A stretch of 64,000 nucleotides of DNA. Source: DASZBR01 sp035943935. GTDB lineage: Bacteria > Pseudomonadota > Gammaproteobacteria > DASZBR01. Position numbers and translations under genes: made by a program. This document shows, piece after piece, positions 42,119 through 49,854 of the stretch (its first letter is position 1; each line of letters begins with the position of its first letter). The notes beneath the pieces were generated by a model. It saw only the letters and a list, made by a program, of their open reading frames with translations, was not told the DNA's origin and made no database searches. The stretch lies in contig DASZBR010000007.1 of the NCBI GenBank assembly GCA_035943935.1, positions 19,606 to 83,605 of the forward strand. Direction: 5' to 3'.

Positions 42119-43318
42119 TTACCTGACGTTGAGAAACTCATCCGCCACAAGATTCAATCTCTTCACAATCTCATCTGCATCCGCTTGCGTAATAATCAAG
42201 GGCGGTAAAAGTCTAATCACTTTATCTGCGCTGATAATAAATAACATGCCATGCTTTAATCCAATCGCCATTAAATCACGACACGGGCGATCAAATTCAA
42301 TACCAATCATTAAGCCTCGGCCACGAATATCTTTAATTTCTGATTTTTTACCCAGGGTTTCTTTGAGTTTTTTGACTACATAATTTCCCATGGTTTCAGC
42401 ATTTTTAACGAGATTATCTTTTTCTAAAGTATTTAGTACGGCTAATCCTGCTGTACACACTAAGGGATTACCACCAAACGTAGTGCCGTGTTTACCGGGC
42501 TGAAACATATTGCTGGCTTTTCCACGTGCTAAACACGCGCCAATCGGTAAACCACCCGCCAAAGATTTCGCCAATGTCATAATATCCGGCAAAACATTGA
42601 AATGCTGACAATCAAACCATTTACCTGTTCGACCTAATCCTGTTTGTACTTCATCTAATATCATCAACCAATCGTGTTGATCACAAATTTCACGAATGCC
42701 CTTTAAATAATTTTCATTGGGAATATGAACACCACTTTCACCCTGGATGGGTTCTACCATCACAGCGACAATATTTTCATATTGATGCGCAGCTGATTTT
42801 ATAGCTTCTAAATCATCATAGGGAACTCTGACAAAATCAGGCAAGAACGGCTCGAATCCACCACGCGTTCTTTTATTACACGCACCAACCACACCCATCG
42901 TTCGACCATGAAAACCGTTTTCCATTACAACAATCGCTGGATTAGAAATGTTCTTTTTACGTGCAAACATGCGAGAAATTTTAATCGCAGCTTCGTTGGC
43001 TTCTGCGCCTGAATTACAAAAATACACTTGTTCCATGCCCGAAAGTTTTACTAATTTTTGCGCTAATATTTGCTGCGCGGGAATTTGAAAAGTATTCGAG
43101 GTATGAATTAATTTCGCGGCTTGATCACAAATGGCTTTAGTAATAACAGGATGCGAATGACCAAGGTTGGTGACAGATATTCCACACAAGCCGTCTAAAT
43201 ATTTTTTTCCTTCGGCATCATATAACCAAATACCTTCACCTTTTTCAAAAGCGATGGGTAATTGAAAAAAATAAGTCGGCATAATGGCGCTGGGTGTTGT
43301 TGCAGTAGCTTGGGTCAT
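42119..43318 (-). CDS. argD: Acetylornithine/acyl-diamine aminotransferase
   Basis: 399 residues, class III PLP aminotransferase: WLYDAEGKKYLDGLCGISVTNLGHSHP, FCNSGAEANEAAIKI, ENGFHGRTMG, LDEVQTGLGRTGKWF and the PLP-lysine region TLAKSLAGGLPIGA. It resembles ArgD, which uses N-acetylornithine and also N-succinyl-diaminopimelate; the latter would serve lysine/DAP synthesis with lysA and dapF at 60 kb. Other omega-aminotransferase substrates are possible. It is followed upstream by an SDR gene on the same strand. Confidence 0.87.
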   Translation of the reverse strand: MTQATATTPSAIMPTYFFQLPIAFEKGEGIWLYDAEGKKYLDGLCGISVTNLGHSHPVITKAICDQAAKLIHTSNTFQIPAQQILAQKLVKLSGMEQVYFCNSGAEANEAAIKISRMFARKKNISNPAIVVMENGFHGRTMGVVGACNKRTRGGFEPFLPDFVRVPYDDLEAIKSAAHQYENIVAVMVEPIQGESGVHIPNENYLKGIREICDQHDWLMILDEVQTGLGRTGKWFDCQHFNVLPDIMTLAKSLAGGLPIGACLARGKASNMFQPGKHGTTFGGNPLVCTAGLAVLNTLEKDNLVKNAETMGNYVVKKLKETLGKKSEIKDIRGRGLMIGIEFDRPCRDLMAIGLKHGMLFIISADKVIRLLPPLIITQADADEIVKRLNLVADEFLNVR

Positions 43319-43329
43319 TTTTGTGTTTC

Positions 43330-44103
43330 CTAAGTTCGTTTATTCACTAACGTGGGCGAAGCTTGATCCGTAGGATAAATCACTATTTCAGCGATATCTA
43401 CATGCGGCGGGCGTGTCGCACAAAATACTATAGTATCAGCGACATCTACGGCTTGAAGCGGCGTAAATCCCGTGTAAAACGCATCCGATTTAGCTTTATC
43501 ACCTTTCCATCGTACTTCGCTGAATTCGGTATGGACCATGCCAGGCGCGATATCTGTTACACGAATGGCGGTACCGCATAAATCCAATCGCATGGATTCG
43601 CTGAGTGATCGGACCGCATGTTTTGTCGCGCAATACACATTGCCGTTAGGATAATTATGATGACCTGCGGTAGAACTAATATTAATAATGTGTCCCGCAT
43701 TACGCTCAACCATTCCCGGTAAAATTGCACGGCTCACATATAATAAGCCTTTAATATTAGTATCAATCATGTTTTCCCAGTCATCCAAATTTCCTTCTTG
43801 GATTTTTGCAGTAGATAATGCTTTACCCGCATTGTTAATTAAAACATCAATTTTTTGCCATGCTTTAGGTAATGCGTGAAGCGTACTCTCAACATTCTTT
43901 TGATCTTGCACGTCTAAATTAATACACAACGTTTCTGTATTGTATTTCGTTTTTAATGAAGTCGATAAATCATTTAAACGCTCAATACGACGCGCCGTTA
44001 AGATTAATTTCGCGCCGGCGGCGGCAAATTGTTCTGCGCACGCTTTGCCGATACCGCTTGAAGCACCGGTGATAAAAACAATCTTGTCTTTTAGTTTAGT
44101 CAT
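43330..44103 (-). CDS. Short-chain dehydrogenase/reductase
   Basis: 257 residues. NAD(P)-binding TGASSGIGKACAEQFAAAGA, NNAGKA, the catalytic Ser in INISSTAGHH and YxxxK in YCATKHAVRSLS are present. ARRIERL after strand 2 suggests NADP preference. It resembles YdfG-type 3-hydroxy-acid or serine dehydrogenases. It overlaps the PfpI gene by eight bases, so they are co-transcribed. Confidence 0.9.
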   Translation of the reverse strand: MTKLKDKIVFITGASSGIGKACAEQFAAAGAKLILTARRIERLNDLSTSLKTKYNTETLCINLDVQDQKNVESTLHALPKAWQKIDVLINNAGKALSTAKIQEGNLDDWENMIDTNIKGLLYVSRAILPGMVERNAGHIINISSTAGHHNYPNGNVYCATKHAVRSLSESMRLDLCGTAIRVTDIAPGMVHTEFSEVRWKGDKAKSDAFYTGFTPLQAVDVADTIVFCATRPPHVDIAEIVIYPTDQASPTLVNKRT

Positions 44104-44749
44104 GGATAACTCCTATGGATTCAAACAATGATACCAAACGTTTGCGAAGATTTTCCCGAATATCTGGATTAGCTTTTGCGGGCGAACCAGCATCAAACGG
44201 CGGCTCAGGATCATATTCAATGCCAAGCTGTAATGTCTCTGCAACCGTTTTTCCTGCAATTTTAGCGGCTAAAGTAAGTGCCATATCAATGCCAGCAGAC
44301 ACGCCTGCGGCTGTCATAATTTTTCCCGATTCGACTATTCGAGATTGTTTGGGATGTGCACCAAAAATCGCTAAGCGATCAAGCGCTGCCCAATGTGTGG
44401 TTGCAGACAATCCTTTAAGTAAACCTGCTGCGCCCAAAATTAAACTTCCTGTACAAACTGAGGTTGTCCATGTTGTTGTTTTATGAATATTTCTTACCCA
44501 TTCCAGTATTTCTGGATATTGTTTGAGAGTTGTTGCGCTTCCTGCTCCAGGTAGAAATAAAATATCTGCTTGATTGACGTCAGCTAATCCATATTCGGCC
44601 ATTAACACTAAACCCGAATCTGTTTGTATAGAACCAGCATTTTTTGCTACGCGATAGACTTTTGCATTGGGCAAACGACAAAGAATTTCGTGGGGACCAA
44701 CAGCATCGAGTGCAGTCATGCCGTCATAAAAGAGAAATGCGATTTTCAT
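44096..44749 (-). CDS. DJ-1/PfpI family protein
   Basis: 217 residues from ATG at 44749; a GTG six codons upstream overlaps fic and is less likely. MKIAFLFYDGMTALDAVGPHEIL, LFLPGAGSATTL and the nucleophile elbow TSVCTGSLILGAAGLL (Cys), with ATTHWAALDRL, match the isonitrile-hydratase/AraC-like GATase1 branch of DJ-1/PfpI. Members act as hydratases or glyoxalases. It lies one base after fic and overlaps the SDR. Confidence 0.88.
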   Translation of the reverse strand: MKIAFLFYDGMTALDAVGPHEILCRLPNAKVYRVAKNAGSIQTDSGLVLMAEYGLADVNQADILFLPGAGSATTLKQYPEILEWVRNIHKTTTWTTSVCTGSLILGAAGLLKGLSATTHWAALDRLAIFGAHPKQSRIVESGKIMTAAGVSAGIDMALTLAAKIAGKTVAETLQLGIEYDPEPPFDAGSPAKANPDIRENLRKRLVSLFESIGVIHD

Positions 44750-44750
44750 T

Positions 44751-45917
44751 TTATATTGGCTCCGCACCTTTGCTTAAAATATCCAAATATTTTTTGTACG
44801 TATAAATTTTATTTCGTGATCGCCCTGTTACTTCTTTAACAATATTCAAATCTGCTAAGTGATTTAGCAATTTATACACTGTTGGTGGTGAAACCTTGCA
44901 CTGCTCAACAATTTTTTTAATTTCTGTAATAGGATGTCGCTGCAAATAATGATGCACAATTAAAGTAGATACTGAAGATTTGTCTGCCTCTTCTATTTTT
45001 TTTCTGTCTTCCACAAAAAGCGCTAAAATCATTTGCGCAGTTTCTACTGCTTGATTAGCAGTTTCAATAACGCCTTTCAAAAAGAATTGAATCCACTCTT
45101 CCCAATCGCCGGTTTCTCGCACCAATTGCAAATGGTCATAATAAGCCGCTCTATGCGTTTTAAAATACAGACTCAGATACAATAAAGGCTCACGCATAAT
45201 ACCGGCGACACATAATATAAAAGTAATTAAAAGTCTACCTAGACGCCCATTACCATCTAAAAATGGATGGATCGTCTCAAATTGATGATGCGCTAATGCT
45301 GCTTTTATTAAAGTCGGTAATGCCACAGTTTCATCATGTAAAAATTTCTCAAGCGCGCTCAAGAGATCCATTAATGTTTCAGGCGATGGTGGAACAAATT
45401 TGGCATTGCCCGGTCGCGTACCCCCAATCCAATTTTGTGAGCGACGAAATTCACCTGGTTGTTTTGAACTTCCACGACCTTTGCTCAATAAAATTTCATG
45501 CATCTCACGAATTAAGCGAAGCGAAAGAGGAAAACCGCCTTGAATACGTTTTAAACCATGCATCATTGCCGCTACATAATTTGAAACCTCAACAACATCG
45601 TGACTCGGTACGCCTGAAACCTCTTGATCTTCATACAATAAAAGATCTGAAAGAGAAGATTGTGTCCCTTCAATTTGGGAAGAGAGAACTGCCTCTTTCC
45701 TGATATACATATAAAGGAATAACGAGGGATCGGGCAAAATGACACTCAGACCATCGAGACGACCTAATGCAACATTGGCTTGGTCCAGCAACGGATAAAG
45801 TTTTTCCATTTCGATGGCAGGATGCGGTGGCAACGGCTTTGGGACGTAAGAGACATAACTTTCCCCTGCCACAGAGCATTTAACCTGGTCACCTACCCGT
45901 TCTACATATGCTGTCAT
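44751..45917 (-). CDS. fic: Fic-domain protein with C-terminal winged helix
   Basis: 388 residues from ATG at 45917 (MTAYVERVGDQVKCS), with a GGGGG stretch upstream; a longer frame reaching 45962 is less convincing. N-terminal inhibitory helix SSQIEGTQSS fits (S/T)xxxE(G/N), so the enzyme is probably autoinhibited. The Fic core HPFLDGNGRLGR is intact, allowing AMP transfer from ATP to protein hydroxyls. The C-terminus (HYLQRHPITEIKKIVEQCKVSPPTVYKLLNHL) is a winged helix that may bind DNA. Repeats of CTTTATTAA lie just upstream. Confidence 0.92.
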   Translation of the reverse strand: MTAYVERVGDQVKCSVAGESYVSYVPKPLPPHPAIEMEKLYPLLDQANVALGRLDGLSVILPDPSLFLYMYIRKEAVLSSQIEGTQSSLSDLLLYEDQEVSGVPSHDVVEVSNYVAAMMHGLKRIQGGFPLSLRLIREMHEILLSKGRGSSKQPGEFRRSQNWIGGTRPGNAKFVPPSPETLMDLLSALEKFLHDETVALPTLIKAALAHHQFETIHPFLDGNGRLGRLLITFILCVAGIMREPLLYLSLYFKTHRAAYYDHLQLVRETGDWEEWIQFFLKGVIETANQAVETAQMILALFVEDRKKIEEADKSSVSTLIVHHYLQRHPITEIKKIVEQCKVSPPTVYKLLNHLADLNIVKEVTGRSRNKIYTYKKYLDILSKGAEPI

Positions 45918-45946
45918 ACAGCCCCCACTAATAAACAAAATCGCGA

Positions 45947-46031
45947 TTTTCTTTATTAACAAGAACTGTAACTAAAAAAACTTTATTAAGCAATAGCGTT
46001 AATAAAGAAAACGGCACTTTTCTTTATTATA
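45947..46031. promoter_or_regulatory. Repeated CTTTATTAA sites upstream of fic
   Basis: TTTTCTTTATTAAC (45947-45960) is perfectly inverted as GTTAATAAAGAAAA (45998-46011). A third copy CTTTATTAAG lies in the loop (45981-45990) and a fourth TTTTCTTTATTAT at 46018-46030. Four spaced copies upstream of a Fic gene whose protein ends in a winged helix suggest an autoregulatory operator. Confidence 0.5.
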
Positions 46032-46051
46032 GAGCAGAGTCAAACGAGGCC

Positions 46052-46066
46052 AACTTGAGGTCACAA
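46052..46066. repeat. ORF6N-associated palindrome, left arm only
   Basis: AACTTGAGGTCACAA is identical over 15 bases to the left arm of the palindrome at 49725-49755, but the right arm has decayed. Its expected centre (46067) is 64 bases from the centre of the next copy, the same period as in the right-hand array. Confidence 0.7.
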
Positions 46067-46090
46067 TACAAGGTTTCAGGTCTAATAGAC

Positions 46091-46117
46091 AGCGGTAGAA
46101 TGCGGGTTTCGAGCGAT
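46091..46117 (+). repeat. Conserved spacer of the ORF6N-associated repeat, left array
   Basis: This 27-base segment (AGCGGTAGAATGCGGGTTTC, then GAGCGAT) matches the spacers at 49764-49790 and 49827-49853 in the same orientation. Each is followed directly by a palindrome, so palindrome plus spacer form one repeat unit. Confidence 0.75.
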
Positions 46118-46146
46118 CTTGAGGTCACAATTTGTGACCTCAAGAT
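46116..46146. repeat. ORF6N-associated palindrome, left array
   Basis: Perfect 15-base arms ATCTTGAGGTCACAA / TTGTGACCTCAAGAT around a central T. It overlaps the 3' end of the minus-strand oxidase gene and supplies its TGA stop (46140-46142) and last codons. Confidence 0.92.
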
Positions 46147-47858
46147 TTGAGATGACACATCCCCGAATCATTCCAATATTCACTGCCCACACAATGATGA
46201 CAATAAAACAGTCCGTTCGGGTCATATTTCTGTTTTATTTCGAGTAGTCTCTTATAATTCACTCCCCAAAAATCTTCCTGCCAGTTTTTTTGGAAATAAT
46301 CAGATTCGTTCGCATACGTTCCTGCATTCGGTGTGATGGCTGTGATGTATTGCATCGCCTGTTTGATATTATCCTGAGCTTTTTTTACTTTTACAGGATC
46401 AGGTTTTTGTTGATCATTACTACCTGCCGCCATAATGACTAATCCCGCAGCATCATAGACCGCAGGATTAGTTGATGTTTCACGCCCACGCTTAATTGCA
46501 TCTGCTGATGCGCCAGCCAATCCTTTGTTGAAATGCAAACTGACAGTATCCAATCGCGAGGCTTGATAAAAAGCATTGGTTAATTGATCAATATGGCCAT
46601 TGGAAAAAAGTTGGATGGGAATCCATCGTGTTATATGCGCATATAAATAGATATAGACTTCATCGCTGTTACCCTTCCACCAAAATTCTTCTTTTGGCGC
46701 GCCTTTTTCGGGATTACGCACAATTAAATTTGGATAATGTTTTTCCCAAAAACGGTAATCCCACATTTGACGAGGAGGAATGGTAATAATCTCCGTATTC
46801 ATCGTGTAGTGTTTAGACGACTGGTCCACCCATGTTTTGAGTGGCAACCATATTTTTTCCATGTCGGATTTACTGAGCCCTTCTGAACGCATATTAAGCG
46901 TCAATGTATTATCGGGATTAAAATGAACTTGTTCACCCCAATGTTCATTATTCAAATTATCTCGATAAAAAATTAAAAATTCTTTGATCAGTTTTTTATA
47001 ATCTTCATTATTGTCTGCGGTAATTTTTCCATCAACTCTTCCGAAATAGCTGGGTAAATTGTGCGTCATCAAGGTCATTTTTGACACAACACCAAAAGAA
47101 CCACCGCCGCCTCCCCGTATGGCCCAAAAGAGATCTGGGTTTTGATATTGATTTGCAATTAATGTCTTACCCTCTGCAGTCACTACTTCAACTTGTAATA
47201 CCCCTGCTGCTCCTGTTCCAAATTTCTTGGAATAACTTCCAAAACCTCCACCTTGTGTAAAACCACCCGCGGCTCCCACACTGGTGCAACCTCCACCTTG
47301 AACATATTGATTATGTTGAGTCGTCGCTACACCATACGCATCCAACCATCGAGTACCCGCGCCAACTGTAATCGCTGGCACGCTTTTTATATTACGAGGA
47401 GCACCATCAGGAATAAAAGACGGTTGAAATTTTATTTGGCGCATTTTGTGCGTCCAAATTAAAAGGGAATTAGGCGCACTGCTACGTCCGAGATAATCAT
47501 GACCTGTGCCTTTTATAACTACTCTTAAATTGTGCTCGTGTGCAAAATTAACCGCAGCTGCAATATCTGCAGTATTTTCTGCGACAACCGCATATTCACT
47601 CGGTTGCGCATGCCATGCTCCTGCCCATTGTTGTGTTTGAGTTCCGCCTGGAATAGATTCTAAAAAGAAGGGGTTTTTATTTTTGAGTGTAGCCTGAGGT
47701 AATTCTGGTTTGACGAGTTTTCCTGTCAGTTGTTTCGCCAATCCCGCCCAGTCTTGTGCATTTGGCCAGCAGGGTTCGTTTGGTTGACACCGACAAGAAG
47801 CACCTAACACTGTAATTGGAAAAACAAGAACAAAAAGCAAACTTAATAAACGCCGCAT
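46140..47858 (-). CDS. FAD-linked oxidase, berberine-bridge type, exported
   Basis: 572 residues from ATG at 47858, two bases after the lipocalin-like gene. A signal peptide (MRRLLSLLFVLVFPITVLGA) is followed by a Cys-rich start. The FAD-binding PCMH domain has VIKGTGHDYLGRSSAPNSL (His for one flavin bond) and GGGCTSVGAAGGFTQGGGFG (Cys for a second), implying bicovalent FAD. The C-terminal BBE motif is WGVNYKRLLEIKQKYDPNGLF. Such enzymes oxidise sugars, alcohols or aromatic natural products; the substrate is unknown. The stop codon lies inside a palindromic repeat. Confidence 0.88.
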   Translation of the reverse strand: MRRLLSLLFVLVFPITVLGASCRCQPNEPCWPNAQDWAGLAKQLTGKLVKPELPQATLKNKNPFFLESIPGGTQTQQWAGAWHAQPSEYAVVAENTADIAAAVNFAHEHNLRVVIKGTGHDYLGRSSAPNSLLIWTHKMRQIKFQPSFIPDGAPRNIKSVPAITVGAGTRWLDAYGVATTQHNQYVQGGGCTSVGAAGGFTQGGGFGSYSKKFGTGAAGVLQVEVVTAEGKTLIANQYQNPDLFWAIRGGGGGSFGVVSKMTLMTHNLPSYFGRVDGKITADNNEDYKKLIKEFLIFYRDNLNNEHWGEQVHFNPDNTLTLNMRSEGLSKSDMEKIWLPLKTWVDQSSKHYTMNTEIITIPPRQMWDYRFWEKHYPNLIVRNPEKGAPKEEFWWKGNSDEVYIYLYAHITRWIPIQLFSNGHIDQLTNAFYQASRLDTVSLHFNKGLAGASADAIKRGRETSTNPAVYDAAGLVIMAAGSNDQQKPDPVKVKKAQDNIKQAMQYITAITPNAGTYANESDYFQKNWQEDFWGVNYKRLLEIKQKYDPNGLFYCHHCVGSEYWNDSGMCHLKS

Positions 47859-47860
47859 AA

Positions 47861-48235
47861 TTAAATTTTTTCCCACAAAATCTCTCTACTCTTTCCATCA
47901 ACAGGCTTCAATGCCATTTTGTTATCATAGAAAGAATATTTGCGCTCTAATGTTTTTCCAATGTAATTTAAATGCAAACTGCCTTCCACAAAATGTCGAA
48001 CCACTTCTTTTTCGGTATCAATTTCATAGCGACCGAAATAGGCTAGATAATCATTGGGATCCAAACTTTCCCGTTTTTTACGGCTAATTTGAACCGCCAT
48101 TTTTCCGAAGCCATCGTACATAATATAACCAATCGCATCGTCTCCGAACGGATAACGTTTCTCTCCTGAATCTTCTATGACCATAGAATGAACTAATTTC
48201 CAGGTGCCTATAATTTTCTGTTTAATATCAGACAT
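47861..48235 (-). CDS. Lipocalin-like domain protein
   Basis: 124 residues: IIGTWKLVHSMVIEDSGEKRYPFGDDAIGYIMYD, MAVQISRKKR, FGRYEIDTEKEVVRHFVEGSL, then KYSFYDNKMALKP. This is the small single-domain lipocalin-like family (AttH/DUF-type, GTWkL start, YPfG and GyimYd motifs) often found beside oxidoreductases or hydrolases. It probably binds a small hydrophobic ligand. It sits in an operon between the intradiol dioxygenase (11 bases) and the oxidase (2 bases). Confidence 0.8.
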   Translation of the reverse strand: MSDIKQKIIGTWKLVHSMVIEDSGEKRYPFGDDAIGYIMYDGFGKMAVQISRKKRESLDPNDYLAYFGRYEIDTEKEVVRHFVEGSLHLNYIGKTLERKYSFYDNKMALKPVDGKSREILWEKI

Positions 48236-48246
48236 AAAACATACTC

Positions 48247-49089
48247 CTATTGAATGGGGGCTTTTGGCAACACGGATTTGCCTTTCTTTAATTGAAAATT
48301 ATACTGAAGGGTGTAGTGATCTTTTTCTTTTTTAAATTCGCCAATCATATTTTCGCTGGCGGTAAATACCGCATCTGTTCCCACAAGCTCATCGCCTTCT
48401 ACAAATACTTGTGTCACAAACGTTTCGTAACCGGGTGCTGAAACCACAAAATGTATATGCGCCGGACGATTCGGATGGCGTTTCGCCATTCTCAATAATT
48501 CGCCCACAGGACCATCCGTCGGAACAGGATACGGCGTGGGCATCAAAGCAATTAATTCATACGTCCCATTCTTATCCGTCTCAAATTTACCACGAAGATT
48601 CATGTCAGATTGATTCGGATCTTGCGATTCATACAAGCCATTGGTTGCTCCCTGCCACGTATCTAATACGGCATTTGGAATAGGTTGATTATTCTCTATA
48701 TCAATAACGTGACCCTTAATAATAACTCGCTCACCCTGTGTATCAGCACTTGCAATAGATTCGCCGCGTTTTCGAAGCGGCGCATTTGCACGATAAAAAG
48801 GCCCGACTAAAGCAAATCCTGCGGTATTTTCAGGACGTTGATGATTAATTAATTCTATGAGTTGGCTCACGCCTAATACATCGGCCAATAATAGAAACTC
48901 ATTGCCATCATCGTGCGTAAATTTGGCCATTTGGGCTAAATAATCCCAGGTAAATTCCCACTCACTGGTTGATAAATTGGTTTCTTTTACATAGGCGTGT
49001 AAATGTTTAATTAAATTTTGAATTAATTCTTTTGAACGGGGATTTTCAATTGCAGCGTAGGCTTTTAATACTTTATCAGTAAAGTTCAT
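48247..49089 (-). CDS. Intradiol ring-cleavage dioxygenase
   Basis: 280 residues of the catechol/hydroxyquinol 1,2-dioxygenase family: an N-terminal helical domain (RSKELIQNLIKHLHAYVKETNLS), then GFALVGPFYRANAP, IPNAVLDTWQGATNGLYESQ, the Tyr region TPYPVPTDGPVGELL and the iron ligands in RPAHIHFVVSAPGY. It opens catecholic rings between the hydroxyls with non-haem Fe(III). No complete ortho-cleavage pathway is visible here, so the role is open. RBS and start fit ATG at 49089. Confidence 0.9.
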   Translation of the reverse strand: MNFTDKVLKAYAAIENPRSKELIQNLIKHLHAYVKETNLSTSEWEFTWDYLAQMAKFTHDDGNEFLLLADVLGVSQLIELINHQRPENTAGFALVGPFYRANAPLRKRGESIASADTQGERVIIKGHVIDIENNQPIPNAVLDTWQGATNGLYESQDPNQSDMNLRGKFETDKNGTYELIALMPTPYPVPTDGPVGELLRMAKRHPNRPAHIHFVVSAPGYETFVTQVFVEGDELVGTDAVFTASENMIGEFKKEKDHYTLQYNFQLKKGKSVLPKAPIQ

Positions 49090-49114
49090 CTTTCATTCCT
49101 AGTTAAAAATATTC

Positions 49115-49645
49115 TTACTCATCTTTCCATGCATGAAAACCAATAGGGCGTTTTTTTGGTGGTTCAGGTGGCATCATTAATTGCCGGATAGCCTCAAAGA
49201 CCACATTAAACTTTTTATCGCATTTCTTTTCAAGTTCCTGAAGCTTTTGTTGAAGCTCTTTATGCGAACTCACCACCTGACGCAAGTTCACAAAAGCACG
49301 CATAATTTCAATGTTAACCTGAATAGCTTGTTTACTGTTGAGAACACTCGAAAGCATAGCGACACCTTGTTCGGTAAACGCATACGGCTGATAGCGCCTA
49401 CCACCTCGTTTTGAGATCTCAGCGTGTGATCTCAAATTTTGAAACTCATCTGGCGTTAGTTGAAACATAAAATCTGTGGGAAACCGATCGCTATTACGCT
49501 TTATTGACTGAAGAAGCACCTTAGTTTGAACACCATATAACATAGCTAAATGCTTATCGAGCATAACTTTTTGGCCGCGCACAAACAGAATTGATTGTTG
49601 AATTTCTTCAGAAGAAAGTACGATGGGATACAAATTTTCCGTCAT
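49115..49645 (-). CDS. ORF6N-domain DNA-binding protein
   Basis: 176 residues. The ORF6N domain (residues ~10-95) has ILFVRGQKVMLDKHLAMLYGV, LLQSIKRNSDRFPTDFMFQLT and FTEQGVAMLSSVLNSKQAI, as in phage antirepressor-like proteins, followed by a coiled coil (LQQKLQELEKKCDKKF). The stretch FQNLRSHAEISKRGGRRY corresponds to NLRSQ(F/I)VTS..GGRR of relatives, and its codons form an imperfect palindrome related to the extragenic ones nearby. Confidence 0.88.
   Translation of the reverse strand: MTENLYPIVLSSEEIQQSILFVRGQKVMLDKHLAMLYGVQTKVLLQSIKRNSDRFPTDFMFQLTPDEFQNLRSHAEISKRGGRRYQPYAFTEQGVAMLSSVLNSKQAIQVNIEIMRAFVNLRQVVSSHKELQQKLQELEKKCDKKFNVVFEAIRQLMMPPEPPKKRPIGFHAWKDE
49410..49436. repeat. Imperfect palindrome inside the ORF6N gene
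   Basis: Outer arms TTTGAGATC (49410-49418) and GATCTCAAA (49428-49436) pair perfectly; the inner nine bases have decayed. It has the same total length (27) and outer sequence as the extragenic copy at 49791-49817, allowing for G/A changes matched in both arms. It encodes L-R-S-H-A-E-I-S-K. Confidence 0.8.
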
Positions 49646-49724
49646 TATTATTCCTTAAATACAAAATTGGTAAGAGCACACACTCTACCAAAAAATGCTT
49701 GCTCTTAACATGGGGTAATCACCA

Positions 49725-49755
49725 AACTTGAGGTCACAAATTGTGACCTCAAGTT
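49725..49755. repeat. ORF6N-associated palindrome, right array copy 1
   Basis: Perfect 15-base arms AACTTGAGGTCACAA / TTGTGACCTCAAGTT around a central A. It lies 79 bases upstream of the ORF6N start codon. The left arm is identical to the half-copy at 46052. Confidence 0.93.
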
Positions 49756-49763
49756 GATCATCT

Positions 49764-49790
49764 AACGGTAGAATGCGGCTCTCGGGCGAC
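49764..49790 (+). repeat. Conserved spacer, right array copy 1
   Basis: AACGGTAGAATGCGGCTCTC followed by GGGCGAC; same length and orientation as the spacers at 46091 and 49827. The shared part is GGTAGAATGC and the ending GCGA. Confidence 0.75.
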
Positions 49791-49817
49791 TTTGAGGTCA
49801 CAATTTGTGACCTCAAA
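49791..49817. repeat. ORF6N-associated palindrome, right array copy 2
   Basis: Perfect 13-base arms TTTGAGGTCACAA / TTGTGACCTCAAA around a central T. Its centre is 64 bases from that of copy 1. Confidence 0.93.
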
Positions 49818-49826
49818 CGTAAACCC

Positions 49827-49853
49827 AACGCTAGAATGCAACTTTCAGACGAT
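49827..49853 (+). repeat. Conserved spacer, right array copy 2
   Basis: AACGCTAGAATGCAACTTTC followed by AGACGAT; the most diverged of the three spacers but still in register, 63 bases after the previous one. Confidence 0.7.
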
Positions 49854-49854
49854 T

